DNA from: Aquarana catesbeiana
Lineage: Eukaryota; Chordata; Amphibia; Anura; Ranidae
Assembly: GCF_042186555.1 (NCBI RefSeq)
Contig: NC_133327.1
Span: 106,295,167 to 106,359,166 of the forward strand
Direction of reading: 5' to 3'
DNA: 64,000 nucleotides
This document shows, piece after piece, positions 22,376-32,099 of the stretch. The notes under the pieces are model-generated. The model had not been told where the DNA came from. It was given only the letters and a program-made list of their open reading frames with translations, and ran no database searches. The position numbers and the translations under genes were made by a program. Every line of letters starts with the position of its first letter. Position 1 is the stretch's first letter.

Positions 22376-22709
22376 GTAAAAATCCAAAGCACTTGTATAT
22401 CAAAGCTATAAGAAATAATGGAAACTCAGATGATTTGTTCAACAACCATTTAAGTCCTTCAGTTTATAGTCCATATAAAAAGATTATAGCAATGTGATTT
22501 GGTTGTGTAACCATAAAATGTCCATTCACAAATAGAAGCTTCTACAAGGGGATTAGAAGCAAAATCCGGCAGGAGCTACAGAGGTGTCTTGATATACAAG
22601 TAGCATCATGTCACAACTGAGTATAAAAGAGAAGAGAGGCGCCTCTAAATGTAGCAATATGATTACATATAATGCAGGTACAACATTTAGCAACGCACAT
22701 GGTTGATGA

Positions 22710-23848
22710 TTAACCACTTGCTGACCAGCCTCCGTCATACTGCAGCAGGTCGGCACGATCTTGCGAACCGTCGTAGCTGTACGTTGGCTCCTTTAAGCTC
22801 GGTAGCAGGTGCGCGCACGCTGCATTGGGGGGTGCCGAAGCTCATGGCTGACGGTTGTGATGACCGCCGGCCACGATCGCGGGCATGAGAGGCAGAACAG
22901 GGACGTGTGTGTGTGTGTAAACACACAAATCCCTGTTCTGTGAGGAGAGGAGAGGCAGATCGAGAGTTCCTAATAGCTAGGAACCACGATCAGTCATCTC
23001 CTATAGTCGGTCCCCTTCTCCCACAGTTAGAACACACAGTCAGGGAACACAGTTAACCCCTTGATCGCCCCCTACTGTTAACCCCTTCCCTGCCAGTGTC
23101 ATTTACACAGTAATCAGTGCATTTTTTAGCACTGATTGCTGTATAATTGTCAATGGTTTAAAAAATGTGTCAAAAGTGTCCGCTATAATGTCGCAGTCCG
23201 GCTAAAAATTGCAGATCGCCTCCATTACTAGTAAAAAAAAAATAATAATAAAAATGCCATAAATCTATCCCCTATTTCAGTGTTATGCAATTAGCAGACC
23301 TCCAGCTGTTGCAGGACTACAAGTCCCATGAGGCATAGCAAGACTCTGACAGCCACAAGCATGATACCCAGAGGCAGAGGCATGATGGGACTTGTAGTTT
23401 TGCAACAGCTGGGGGTTCCGCTAATTGCATATCCCTGCCCTAATTTGTAGACGCTATAACTTTTGCGCAAACCAATCAACATACGCTTATTGCAATTTTT
23501 ATTACCAAAAATATGTAGAAGAATAAATATCGGCCTAAACTGAGGAAAGAATTTGCTTTTTTTTTAAAAAAAATTGGGGATATTTATTATAGCAAAAAGT
23601 AGAAAATATTGTGTTTTTTTTTTTCAAAATTGACGCTTTTTTTGGTTTGTAGCGCAAGAAATATAACCCGCAGAGATGATCAAATACCACCAAAAGAAAG
23701 CTCTATTTGCGGGGAAAAAAAGACATCAATTTTGTTTTAGTACAACGTCGCATGACCGCACAATTGTCAGTTTAAGCGACGTAGTGCCGAATGACAAAAA
23801 ATGGTCTGGTCATTGAGCAGCCAAATCTTCTGGGGCTGAAGTGGTTAA
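22710..23848 (+). mobile_element. TTAA-flanked MITE (ccacttcc family)
   Basis: It begins TTAAccacttgctgacc and ends ctgaagtggTTAA, with TTAA at 22710-22713 and 23845-23848. It keeps the family's internal order: GC-rich start, acactg/tgccagtgtcatttac block, A/T-rich middle, then gatcaaataccaccaaaag. A hAT-like MITE (23278-23437) is nested within it. Confidence 0.85.
23278..23437. mobile_element. hAT-like MITE nested in a TTAA MITE
   Basis: Inverted ends cagtgttatgcaattagc and gctaattgcatatccctg surround a palindromic ctgttgcaggactacaagtc core. The flanks ccctattt (23270-23277) and ccctaatt (23438-23445) match at 7 of 8 bases. It is the same family type as 3190-3378. Confidence 0.75.
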
Positions 23849-24149
23849 AAGAAGCACATCTAAGTATGCTATGCAGGCATCCGGGTTAAGCTGTCAACGT
23901 AGACCATCCCCCGCACCACTGGCTCTCCCCGCTGTCAGTCTGCAATCGTGATCAGGAAGACTACCCTGCAGTAGAGCGATCTAAAAGCGAGGCTTGAAGC
24001 GCTTGTGAAGCGCAGTGTGGAAAGGATAACATTGATAGCGGTGCGGAGGATAGTCTATGTGGACAACTTTACCCCGGATGCCTGCAAACTTAGATGAGCC
24101 TATTTTAATCATCAACTATGTGAGTTGCTAAATGCTGTACCTTCATTAA

Positions 24150-24414
24150 GAGCCCATTCACACAGGGACGACTTGTCAGGCGACCTAGTCGCCTGACAAG
24201 TCGCCTCCCGTTCTGTTCTATGGAACCGTTCTAAGGGGAGCGACGCAAGTCGCTCTGACTTAGAAAAAGGTTCCTGTACGACTTCGGGGGCGACTTGGGG
24301 CGACTTGCATAGACTTCTATACAGAAGTCGTTTTGCAAGTCGCCCGGGCAGTCATTTGCAGGTCGCCTCGCTGAGGCGACCTGCAAGTCGTGTTGCCCCT
24401 GTGTGAATGGGGCC
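24150..24414. mobile_element. Harbinger-like MITE with TAA target duplication
   Basis: The ends gagcccattcacacaggg and ccctgtgtgaatggggcc are inverted and flanked by TAA (24147-24149 and 24415-24417). The interior repeats gcgactt/aagtcgc motifs in both orientations. It interrupts the right arm of the foldback element. Confidence 0.8.
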
Positions 24415-24502
24415 TAAATGTAACCATATTGCTACACTTAGAGGCACCTCTCTTCTCTTTTTTACTCAGTTGTGACATCACGCTACTTGTATATCAAGAC
24501 AT

Positions 24503-24979
24503 CGCTTGTATATCAAGTCAAAATGTATTTAAAAAATTAGTTTGTCTTGCAAAACACTTGCAGACCAAGTTATTCTCAATCCAAGGTTTTACTGTATTTT
24601 ATCTTAATCTTAATGCGGAACTAAACTCTACAAAAAAATAAATAAATAAAACTGCTAAGAGGTAGGGATATCTTTCTTTTTCCCTTAGAAATGTTGTATA
24701 TTCTGTGTACACTATATGGCACATGCGTGCAAACTGCTGGCCCATTCTCAGCATGTGTAAGATGCCAGGAATGGGCTGGGTACCAGCGGACAATATAACT
24801 CCTATGCGTATTGGCCTGCCCATTTGGCCAAAATTCGAACTATGGCTGGCCTATTAGCTCCGCCAGGCTTGATGAAGGGTGATTTTTCAATTGACTGTGC
24901 ATACCTGAACATTTTGGCAAAAACCCACCCAATATACAGCTGTTTAATTCTGATTTATGGGCTCCTTGGTCTTCTCTCC
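24503..24979. other. Unclassified stretch
   Basis: The first 100 bases may still belong to the right arm of the foldback element (aaaacacttgcagaccaag). The rest has no recognised feature. Confidence 0.35.
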
Positions 24980-25953
24980 TTAACCACTTCCCGACCAGTG
25001 CACACTGATGTACGTTGGCAGAATGGCATGCTGGGCAAATGGGCGTACAGGTACGTCCCTTTGAATTTGCCGCCGTGCCATCGCGTGCGCGCCGCCGGCC
25101 GGGAGCTCTGTGAGTCGGGTCATGGGTACCGCGGACTCGATCGCCGCGGGGATACCCGCGATCGCCTCACAGAGAGGATGAACGGGGAGATGCTGATGTA
25201 AACAGCATCTCCCTGTTCTGCCTAGTGACAGTGTCACTGATCTCTGCTCCCTGTCATCGGCAGCAGAGATCAGTGACGTGTCACAGCTAGCCTATCCCCC
25301 CTACAGTTAGAATCACTCCGTAGTACTAACTTAACCCCTCCCCGCCCCTAGTGGTTAACCCCTTCACTGCCAGTGTCATTTACACAGGAATCAGTGCATT
25401 TTTATAGCACTGATTGCTGTATAATTGACAATGGTCCCAAAAATGTGTAAAAAAATGTCCGATGTGTCCGCCATAATGTCGCAGTCACGATAAAAATCGC
25501 TGATCGCCGCCATTACTAGTAATAAAAAAAAATATTAATAAAAATGCCACCAAACTATCCCTATATCACTATTAAACCAATCAATAAACGCTTATTGCGA
25601 TTTTTTTTTTTTTACCAAAAATATGTAGAAGAATACGTTTCGGTCTAAACTGAGGAAAAATAATGTTTTTTTTAATATTTTTTGGGGATATTTATTATAG
25701 CAAAAAGTTTTTAAAAAATGCGTTTTTCAAAATTGTCGCTATTTTTTTGTTTATAGCACAAAAAATAAAAACCGCAGAGGTGATCAAATACCACCAAAAG
25801 AAAGCTCTATTTGTGGGGAAAAAAGGACGTTAATTCTGTTTGGGAGCCACGTCGCACGACCGCGCAATTGTCAGTTAAAGCGACGCAGTGCCGAATCGCA
25901 AAAAACGCACCGGTCAGGAAGGGGGTAAATTCTTCTTGGGCTGAAGTGGTTAA
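24980..25953 (+). mobile_element. TTAA-flanked MITE (ccacttcc family)
   Basis: TTAAccacttcccgaccag at 24980 and ctgaagtggTTAA ending at 25953 bound a copy with the standard family interior. It includes the hairpin gagatcagtgacactgtcac-type repeats near 25220-25285 and gatcaaataccaccaaaag near 25782. The 125-codon frame at 24824-25201 crosses the left boundary and is not a gene. Confidence 0.85.
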
Positions 25954-26565
25954 TAGATACATCAATGAACTTCACAATTATTCCCAGGTAGAAGCTAATG
26001 GTGTTATTTGTTTCAATGACAAAATAAATAAATGTGATAATCTGTGAAATGATCTGTCTTTTTTCTTGAAACCCCAATCATCTATGTAATCTGCTTTGTC
26101 TGGCAATGTGTGGGAGAATGATTCCCAGCATCATAACACAACAATGGACACACTGATCAGCAACATTCTACAGTGTCACTGAACAGATCTGTGGTCCTGT
26201 CACATATAGCATGTATTTTTCAGGAGATAGGTCTCTAAAAGTTGCAATGGCTTAATGTGCAAAAACTTCAGAAGAAACCCTGGTGCCTTACAGTAGAGAT
26301 GGACCCCTTTTAGAATAAGAAAACATTTCATTGCATCAAGGTAAAAAGACAGCGAAAGGATGTGCAGCAGTATTGGAGTGGTCATACATATCCTTTTATC
26401 TACAAGTGACATAATTTGAGTGTTGCTTGAAACCAGTTTTTTGAGGTTAACACCTCGTGAGTATAGAGGTGCTCATTGTTACATAGAGAGATTACCAGCA
26501 TGTTCAAAAAGGAAATTGTCACCTAGGGAATCAAGTTTATTTAACACATTTTTTTATTGCATATT
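25954..26565. other. Unclassified stretch
   Basis: AT-rich sequence without recognisable coding, RNA or repeat features. Confidence 0.4.
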
Positions 26566-26646
26566 TTAAAGTTGTTGTAAACCTAAGACATTAAATATAA
26601 ACAAAGCATATCTCTCTATAGTGTGTGCTTGTCTCAATCCAGAGCA

Positions 26647-27618
26647 TTAAAGGGGTTGTAAAGGTTCCTTTTTTAAAAAAAAAAAAAAAATAAATAACAA
26701 ACATGTTATACTTACCTCCACTGTGCAGCTCGCTTTGCACAGACTGGCCCCGATCCTTGTCTTCTGGGGTCCCTCGGCGGCTGTCTCGGCTCCTCCCCGC
26801 ATCAGCTAACCCCCGTTCTGGGAAGCGCTCTCCCAAGGGGGTTAGCTTGCGGGCACGCTCCCATGATATCACAGACTGTATCACTGGGCCCCGGCGCCTC
26901 TCTTCTCAGCTCATTCATTGATTTGATTTGATTATCACTCAGCCCCGGCTCTTCTCGGCTCATTCATTGATTTGATTTATCACTCGGCCCTGGCTCTTCC
27001 TGGCTCATTCATTGATTTGATTTGATTATCACTCAGCCCCGACTCTTCTCGGCTCATTCATTGATTTGATTTATCACTCGGCCCCGACTCTTCTCGGCTC
27101 ATTCATTGATTTGATTTATCACTCGGCCCCGACTCTTCTCGGCTCATTCATTGATTTGATTCATCACTCGGCCCCGGCTCTTCTCGGCTCATTCATTGAT
27201 TTGATTTATTATCACTCGGCCCCGGCTCTTCTCGGCTCATTCATTGATTTGATTTGATTATCACTCGGCCCCGGCTCTTCTCGGCTCATTCATTGATTTG
27301 ATTTATTATCACTCGGCCCCGGCTCTTCTCGGCTCATTCATTGATTTGATTTGATTATCACTCGGCCCCGGCTCTTCTCGGCTCATTCATTGATTTGATT
27401 GACAGCAGTGGGAGCCAATGGCTGCGATGCTATCAATCATCCAATGAATAAGCCGAGAAGAGCCGAGAAGCCCGGTCAAGAAGCCAGCACGTTCATGACG
27501 CGGGACTTTCGAGGGCTCAGGTAAGTAAACGGGGGGCGGCTAATCATCGGATGTTTTTTCCCCTTAATGCATAGAATGCATTAAGGGGAAAAAACATGTA
27601 CCTTTACAACCCCTTTAA
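26647..27618 (+). mobile_element. TTAA-flanked MITE (aaggggttgta family), expanded
   Basis: TTAAaggggttgtaaagg at 26647 and cctttacaacccctTTAA ending at 27618 mark a second copy of the 7582-8095 family. It is longer because it contains a minisatellite of about 0.5 kb. A hairpin near the right end (ttttttccccttaatgca with its inverse) is shared with the other copy. Confidence 0.85.
26893..27400. repeat. Minisatellite, about 44-49-bp unit, roughly 11 copies
   Basis: Units run cactcggccccggctcttct then cggctcattcattgatttga, with a variable ttgatt/ttatt joint that accounts for the length differences. Open frames across it are repeat-encoded artefacts. It represents local amplification of a segment present about once in the related MITE (near 7840-7920, at lower similarity). 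Confidence 0.9.
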
Positions 27619-28209
27619 GTGTCATTTCTGTCTGCTGTTCCGTTCCTCTGCTATAAGCATGAGTCACTTCTGACAAGTTTTCCCTGACACCAAGAGAAAA
27701 ATAATGACAAGGGAGAGAGCTCCAGCTGATTGACTGCCTGCTGTGGAAGGGGGGGGGTGTCCCTTTCCTCCAATCAGCTCTCAGTGCTGTCCTCACTCAT
27801 GTAACTTCAGCTCTCCACCCCCAGCATTTCAGAGCTGAGAGATTCTGGGTAAATTCTGCACTTTGAATGGCTGTAGGGGAAGGATGCTTTTAGATAAACA
27901 GGTACAACTTATGTAGGATTTGTTTCATTTTTGTGCATCACCCAAGGCCAGTCACTATGTATATATGTGAGGTTTACAACAACTTTAAGGCCTTTTTCTT
28001 ATCCATTGGCATAATTCAAAATTTAATAATTTGCTACAGCAGAAAATATGACAAGAAAACTGTGGTATCCCAGCAGTCTGACTTAGTATATGAGCATCTA
28101 TCACCAGATACCCATATGTATAGGCAGCTCTCTAAACTTTAAGAATAACTCATCTGTGTTGCTCGTGTATGGTTTGCCTAGTATTATATAAGGAACAGAT
28201 ACACAATTT

Positions 28210-28394
28210 TAGTGTTTCTCAACTCCAGTCCTCAAGGCACCCCAACAGGTCATGTTTTCAGGCTCACCATTATTTTGCACGGGTGATTTGATCAGTTTCA
28301 CTGCCTTAGTAATTACCACAGCTGTTTCATCTGAGGGAAATCCTGAAAAAATGACCTGTTGGGGCGCCTTGAGGACTGGAGTTTAGAAACACTG
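28210..28394. mobile_element. hAT-like MITE, long inverted repeats
   Basis: Left agtgtttctcaactccagtc and right gactggagtttagaaacact are near-perfect inverted ends continuing through caaggcaccccaacaggtca and its inverse, about 44 bp each. The flanks cacaattt and cactatat match at 6 of 8 bases. Non-coding. Confidence 0.8.
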
Positions 28395-28432
28395 CACTAT
28401 ATGGTCAGCAGTATGTGGACAACCCTCTGAAG
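28395..28432 (+). mobile_element. Left-end fragment of a Tc1-like family
   Basis: The stretch cactatatggtcagcagtat followed by gtggacaaccct matches the inverted right end at about 36468-36510 (caggtgtccacaaatgtttg then gtcatatggggtg). Only the terminal 40 bp are left here. Confidence 0.55.
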
Positions 28433-28547
28433 CAGGCTTTCTGAACCAGGGTTCCTACAGAGGTTGCTAGAGGTTCATTGAGCAATGATAGACTGAGCTT
28501 CCATCTACAATGATTACCAATGTAAGTGGATATTTGTCCATTGACCA
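28433..28547 (+). mobile_element. hAT-like element end
   Basis: The start caggctttctgaaccaggg followed by gttcctacagaggttgctag is a familiar hAT-type end. An inverted relative (cctccaggac... gttgagaaaggctg) ends at 36143. The flanks do not show a clear 8-bp duplication, so I cannot say whether these are two ends of one element. Confidence 0.45.
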
Positions 28548-28822
28548 TACAATGAGGGAAAAAAAAGTATTTGATCCCCTGCTGATTTTGTATGTATGCC
28601 CACTGACAAAGAAATGATTAGTCTATAATTTAAAAAAAAAAGTTAATAATGAGTGAAATAAGTACTTGATCCCTAGCAAGATTTCTGGCTCCCAGGTGTC
28701 TTCTAAACAGGTAACGAGATTAGGAGCACACTCTTAAATGGAGTGCTCCTAATCTCAGCTTCTTACCTGTATAAAAGACACCTGTCCACAGAAGCAATCA
28801 ATCAAATTCCAATCTCTCCACC

Positions 28823-30200
28823 ATGGCTAAGACCAAAGGTTGTCAGGGACAAGATTGTAGACCTACACAAGGCTGGAATGGGCTACAAGACCTTTGCCAA
28901 GCAGCTTGGTGAGAGGGTGACAACAGTTGGTGCCAGTGGTGGCTGGTGTTTTTTTGATCCAGCACCCCACCCGCTTGCTCGCTGTCTGCCAGTCTGTCCG
29001 TCTAGGTGGTGGGCGACGGGTGGCGGAGTGCGGGTCAGGCAGCGGGTGACAGGCGGCAATCTGTGGGTGAGGCAGTGGGTGATGGGCAGCGAGCTGTGGG
29101 TCAGGCAGCGGGTGACAGGAGGAGAGCTGTGGGTCAGACAGTGGCTCCTGTGTGCTCTCCTAGATCACGGCTACCACTGTGTGTCTCTTCTCTCCTCCTG
29201 CTAGGCGTCCAGTAGGATTGCCTGTCCTTTCAGCCAATTGGGTGATGGGTCTCAGGGCAGGAGGAGGATCAGTGTGGCGATAATGAAAATTCATTCGCTA
29301 TCATCACACAACTGGGTGGGCTTTGGGCGCAGTGCTGTGTGCCCAGAGCCCACCCTTTTTTGAAGCCTATTAGAGCCTCTGGCTCTAAACACATGCTTTA
29401 AAAAAGCACCCCGCCATTGGAATCCATGCATCCAGCATCCCTGTATGTAGATCAGGGGGGCAGACGCATGAATGGGGGGGAGGCACCCGTGCGCCCCTAA
29501 TGCATGGGCGGCCACTGTTTGGTGAGATTATTCGCAAATGGAAGAAACACAAAATAACTGTCAATGTCCCTCGGTCTGGAGCTCCATGCAATATCTCACC
29601 TTGTGGGGTTTCAATGATCATGAGAACGGTGAGGAAAGCGCCCAGAACTACATGGGAATCTTGTCAATGATCCCAAGGCAGCTGGGACCATAGTCACCAA
29701 GAAAACAGTTGGTAACACACTAGGCCATTAAGGACTGAAATCCTGCAGCGTCTGCAAGGTCCCCCTGCTCAAGAAAGCACATGTACAGGCCCGTCTGAAG
29801 TTTGCTAATGAACATCTGAATGATTCAGAGGAGAACTGGGTGAAAGTGTTGTGGTCAGATGAGACCAAAATCGAGCTCCTTGGCATCAACTCAACTCGCC
29901 GTGTTTAAAGGAGGAGGAATGCTGCCTATGACTCCAAAAACACTATCAAACATGGAGGTGGAAACATTATGCTTTGGGGCTGTTTTTCTGCTAAGGGGAC
30001 AGGACAACTTCACCGCATCAAAAGGACAATGGACGGGGCCATGTACCATCAAGTACCAAACATCAGCCTTGAAACCTTAATGACTTGGAGAGAATCTGCA
30101 AAGAGGAGTGGGACAAAATCCCTCCTGAGATGTGTGCAAACCTGGTGGCCAACTACAAGAAACGTCTGACCTCTGTGATTGTCATGTTTTGCGAAGGGGT
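28823..30200 (+). pseudogene. Tc1-like transposase, interrupted and internally deleted
   Basis: The ATG at 28823 opens the family's MAKTK start, but the frame shifts almost at once; the continuing frame gives VRDKIVDLHKAGMGYKTFAK. A MITE splits the gene after the VTTVGA region. Downstream pieces (about 29518-30070) contain the first catalytic motif WSDETKIELLGINSTR and the core GGGNIMLWGCFSAKGTGQL. Just after MDGAMYHQ the sequence jumps to the LERICKEEW-like C-terminal region (about 30075), so the second and third catalytic sites are deleted. An L1 begins at 30238, just after the coding region. Confidence 0.9.
28934..29517. mobile_element. hAT-like MITE inside a transposase gene
   Basis: Ends cagtggtggc and gcggccactg are inverted. 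The flanks gttggtgc (28926-28933) and tttggtga (29518-29525) share 6 of 8 bases. Removing it rejoins the helix-turn-helix part of the transposase (ttggtg to attattcgcaaatgg). It contains a short tandem array of ctgtgggtcaggcagcgggt units (about 29010-29145) and a palindrome near 29310-29360. Confidence 0.8.
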
Positions 30201-30467
30201 CAAATACTTATTTCACTCATTAAAATACAAATCAATGGGGGCATGGCTTGGACATGGCTGAATGAGGAAGCAGATCTCCAGAGCTCCTCACGATCAGCAG
30301 CTTCATCAGCATATACCGCACATACACAGGCAGCACTGGGATGTCCCAATACCGGAGAGCCTCCTCGAGACAGCAGGGCTCAGATAAGCACGGTACAGGC
30401 TCCAGCAACTCGTATTTCGGTAGCAGAGGGCAGCTGCATGGCGGGACTAACAAGATGGCGTCCAGGA

Positions 30468-31516
30468 AAGGCCGTGGGACAGACGCTGCAGCGGCGACCA
30501 GAGCTTCTCAGCACCCTGCTGTGTCTCCCATACTGACACCTCAGCTGGTAAGGGACATTGCCCCCCCCTGAATCCCCCGGCTCCTCAGCCTCCCAAGAAC
30601 GGGGCTCTGACATTTCAGAGCTGGTGGGTGACCGGGACTTGAAGCAGCACATCTGGTCCCTCCCCACAAGGGAAGACCTGGATCGCTTTGCCTCCAGAGT
30701 AGAGAAGGCCTTCAGGCAAGATATTGAGCAGCTGAAGGCAGACACCACTCAGCTTGGCACAAGGCTGGAAACTTTGGAGCAGACAGTAGAAGAATCCATC
30801 CCTGCCATTGCCCAGCTCGGGGACAAGTGTGTTTCTCAGGATCACCAAATTGAGGCTCTTATATCCCAGTTAGACAATTACGAAAATCGCAGTCGCCGTT
30901 CCAACATCTGCATAAGGGGGTTGCCCGAAGCAACAGCTGCCAAGGACCTTGTTCCCAAATTGCAAGGGATATTTAGAGAGCTCCTGGGTCTCTCCCCTAC
31001 CGAAGCAGTTGAGATTGACAGGGCACACAGGGCCCTCCGACCCCCCCCCCTTCACAGAATGCTAAAAATCCCCGCAACATAATCTGCAAACTGCACAAAT
31101 ACACTGTCAAGGAGCAAATCATGCAGCATATGCGTAAATGTCCCTTCTTTGACTTTGACGGTGCCCGCCTATCCTTCTACCAGGATCTATCTCGCCACAC
31201 CCTAATGCAACGCAGAGCGATACACCCCCTTCTGGAAGCTTTTTTACGCACAGCTGGCATAACATATAGGTGGGGGTTCCCCTTTAGTCTTCACGCAGGA
31301 AGAGATGGAAAATCTGCTATCCTACGCTCTAAGGATGACCTCCCGCACTTCCTGTCACAGCTGAACCTGGAACCAGTGAACTTGCGACACTCTCTAGATG
31401 TCCAAACACCACCAGCATCCCAACCCTGGCAACAGGTTCGACCTAATCGGCACTCACAGAGCTGCAAACGCTCTTCTTCCACCACTGCACGACAGGCACC
31501 CACTGTCGTTAACTGA
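30468..31516 (+). pseudogene. L1 ORF1 protein, frameshifted
   Basis: ORF1p is the trimeric RNA-binding chaperone of L1 ribonucleoproteins. The start MASRKGRGTDAAAATRAS runs to a C-run frameshift near 30560. The next frame (30558-31082) holds a coiled-coil-like stretch with heptad-spaced Leu/Ile around residues 55-115 and the conserved ENRSRRSNICIRGLPE motif at the start of the RRM. A second C-run near 31040-31050 shifts the frame again; the C-terminal domain continues at about 31050-31516 (VKEQIMQHMRKCPFF, LSFYQDLSRHTLMQRRA). Both breaks fall on homopolymer C tracts, which are also prone to sequencing error. Confidence 0.9.
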
Positions 31517-32099
31517 GGCACTCTCAGATTCCAATATTGACCTTCCTGTAGCCCATTTGGAGCCTCTGGACCTGTCCTAAAAGCGACTACATTGATACAT
31601 ATGCACCTCGGGTACAATACTCCTTTTGGCAACACAGGCTATACTATACCCATCGCCCACGGGCGTTCTGACTGAGCGGTTGCTCAAGGGCTACGACATT
31701 CCCGTACCCCTTTCACCTGGTCTCACAACATCCTTTATCCCTCCGGGAAGCTATAGCTCTTTCTCCGGCGAGGAGCAGGAACTACTTGACTCTCTATGTC
31801 TGATCACGTTCCCCCCATAGGACGGCCCGTATTGGGTATTAGCCCGGACTGGAACATCTTGCCTCACTTAGGTGGTCCCCCTTGCTAAGCGGGCTGCCTG
31901 AGTCAGGCAGGCAGTTAATTGTTGACCCACAACTGGCAATAGATGCCTTTATGGGACCTTCTTATAGGTTGTTATGTTTATTCTATGTTTTGGTTACCCC
32001 CCCCCCCCTCTTTTTTGCTTAGAATTTGGAACCGCTATTATTCTCACCTGGTCCAGCTGATTCGAGATGGTCATTTGGACAACTCACCCCTGATGCAAC

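Larger units (their letters stand above)
22587..24502. mobile_element. Foldback element carrying two nested MITEs
   Basis: Left-arm tgtcttgatatacaagta followed by gcgcctctaaatgtagca mirrors right-arm tgctacacttagaggcacc followed by tacttgtatatcaagaca. Inner arms also mirror: ggcatccgggttaagctgtc against gacaactttaccccggatgc. A TTAA MITE (22710-23848) sits in the left arm and a Harbinger-like MITE (24150-24414) in the right. The outer boundary may extend from about 22376 to 24600. Confidence 0.75.
26566..27988. mobile_element. TTAA-flanked MITE (aagttgttgtaaacc family) with nested MITE
   Basis: The outer ends TTAAagttgttgtaaacct and aggtttacaacaactTTAA are inverted, with TTAA at 26566-26569 and 27985-27988. 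Another TTAA MITE (26647-27618) lies inside. The interior on the right includes ccagctgattgactgcctg and a G run near 27749-27757. Confidence 0.85.

Noticed and set aside
24824..25201. 125-codon open frame
   Set aside because: It crosses the TTAA boundary of a MITE at 24980, so its second half is MITE sequence.
26893..27400. Regular spaced repeats resembling a CRISPR array
   Set aside because: Units are contiguous minisatellite copies without unique spacers, within a eukaryotic MITE. CRISPR arrays are not expected here.
28743..29204. 153-codon frame as one protein
   Set aside because: It starts in Tc1 transposase sequence and runs into a hAT-like MITE at 28934; it is a chimera of two elements.
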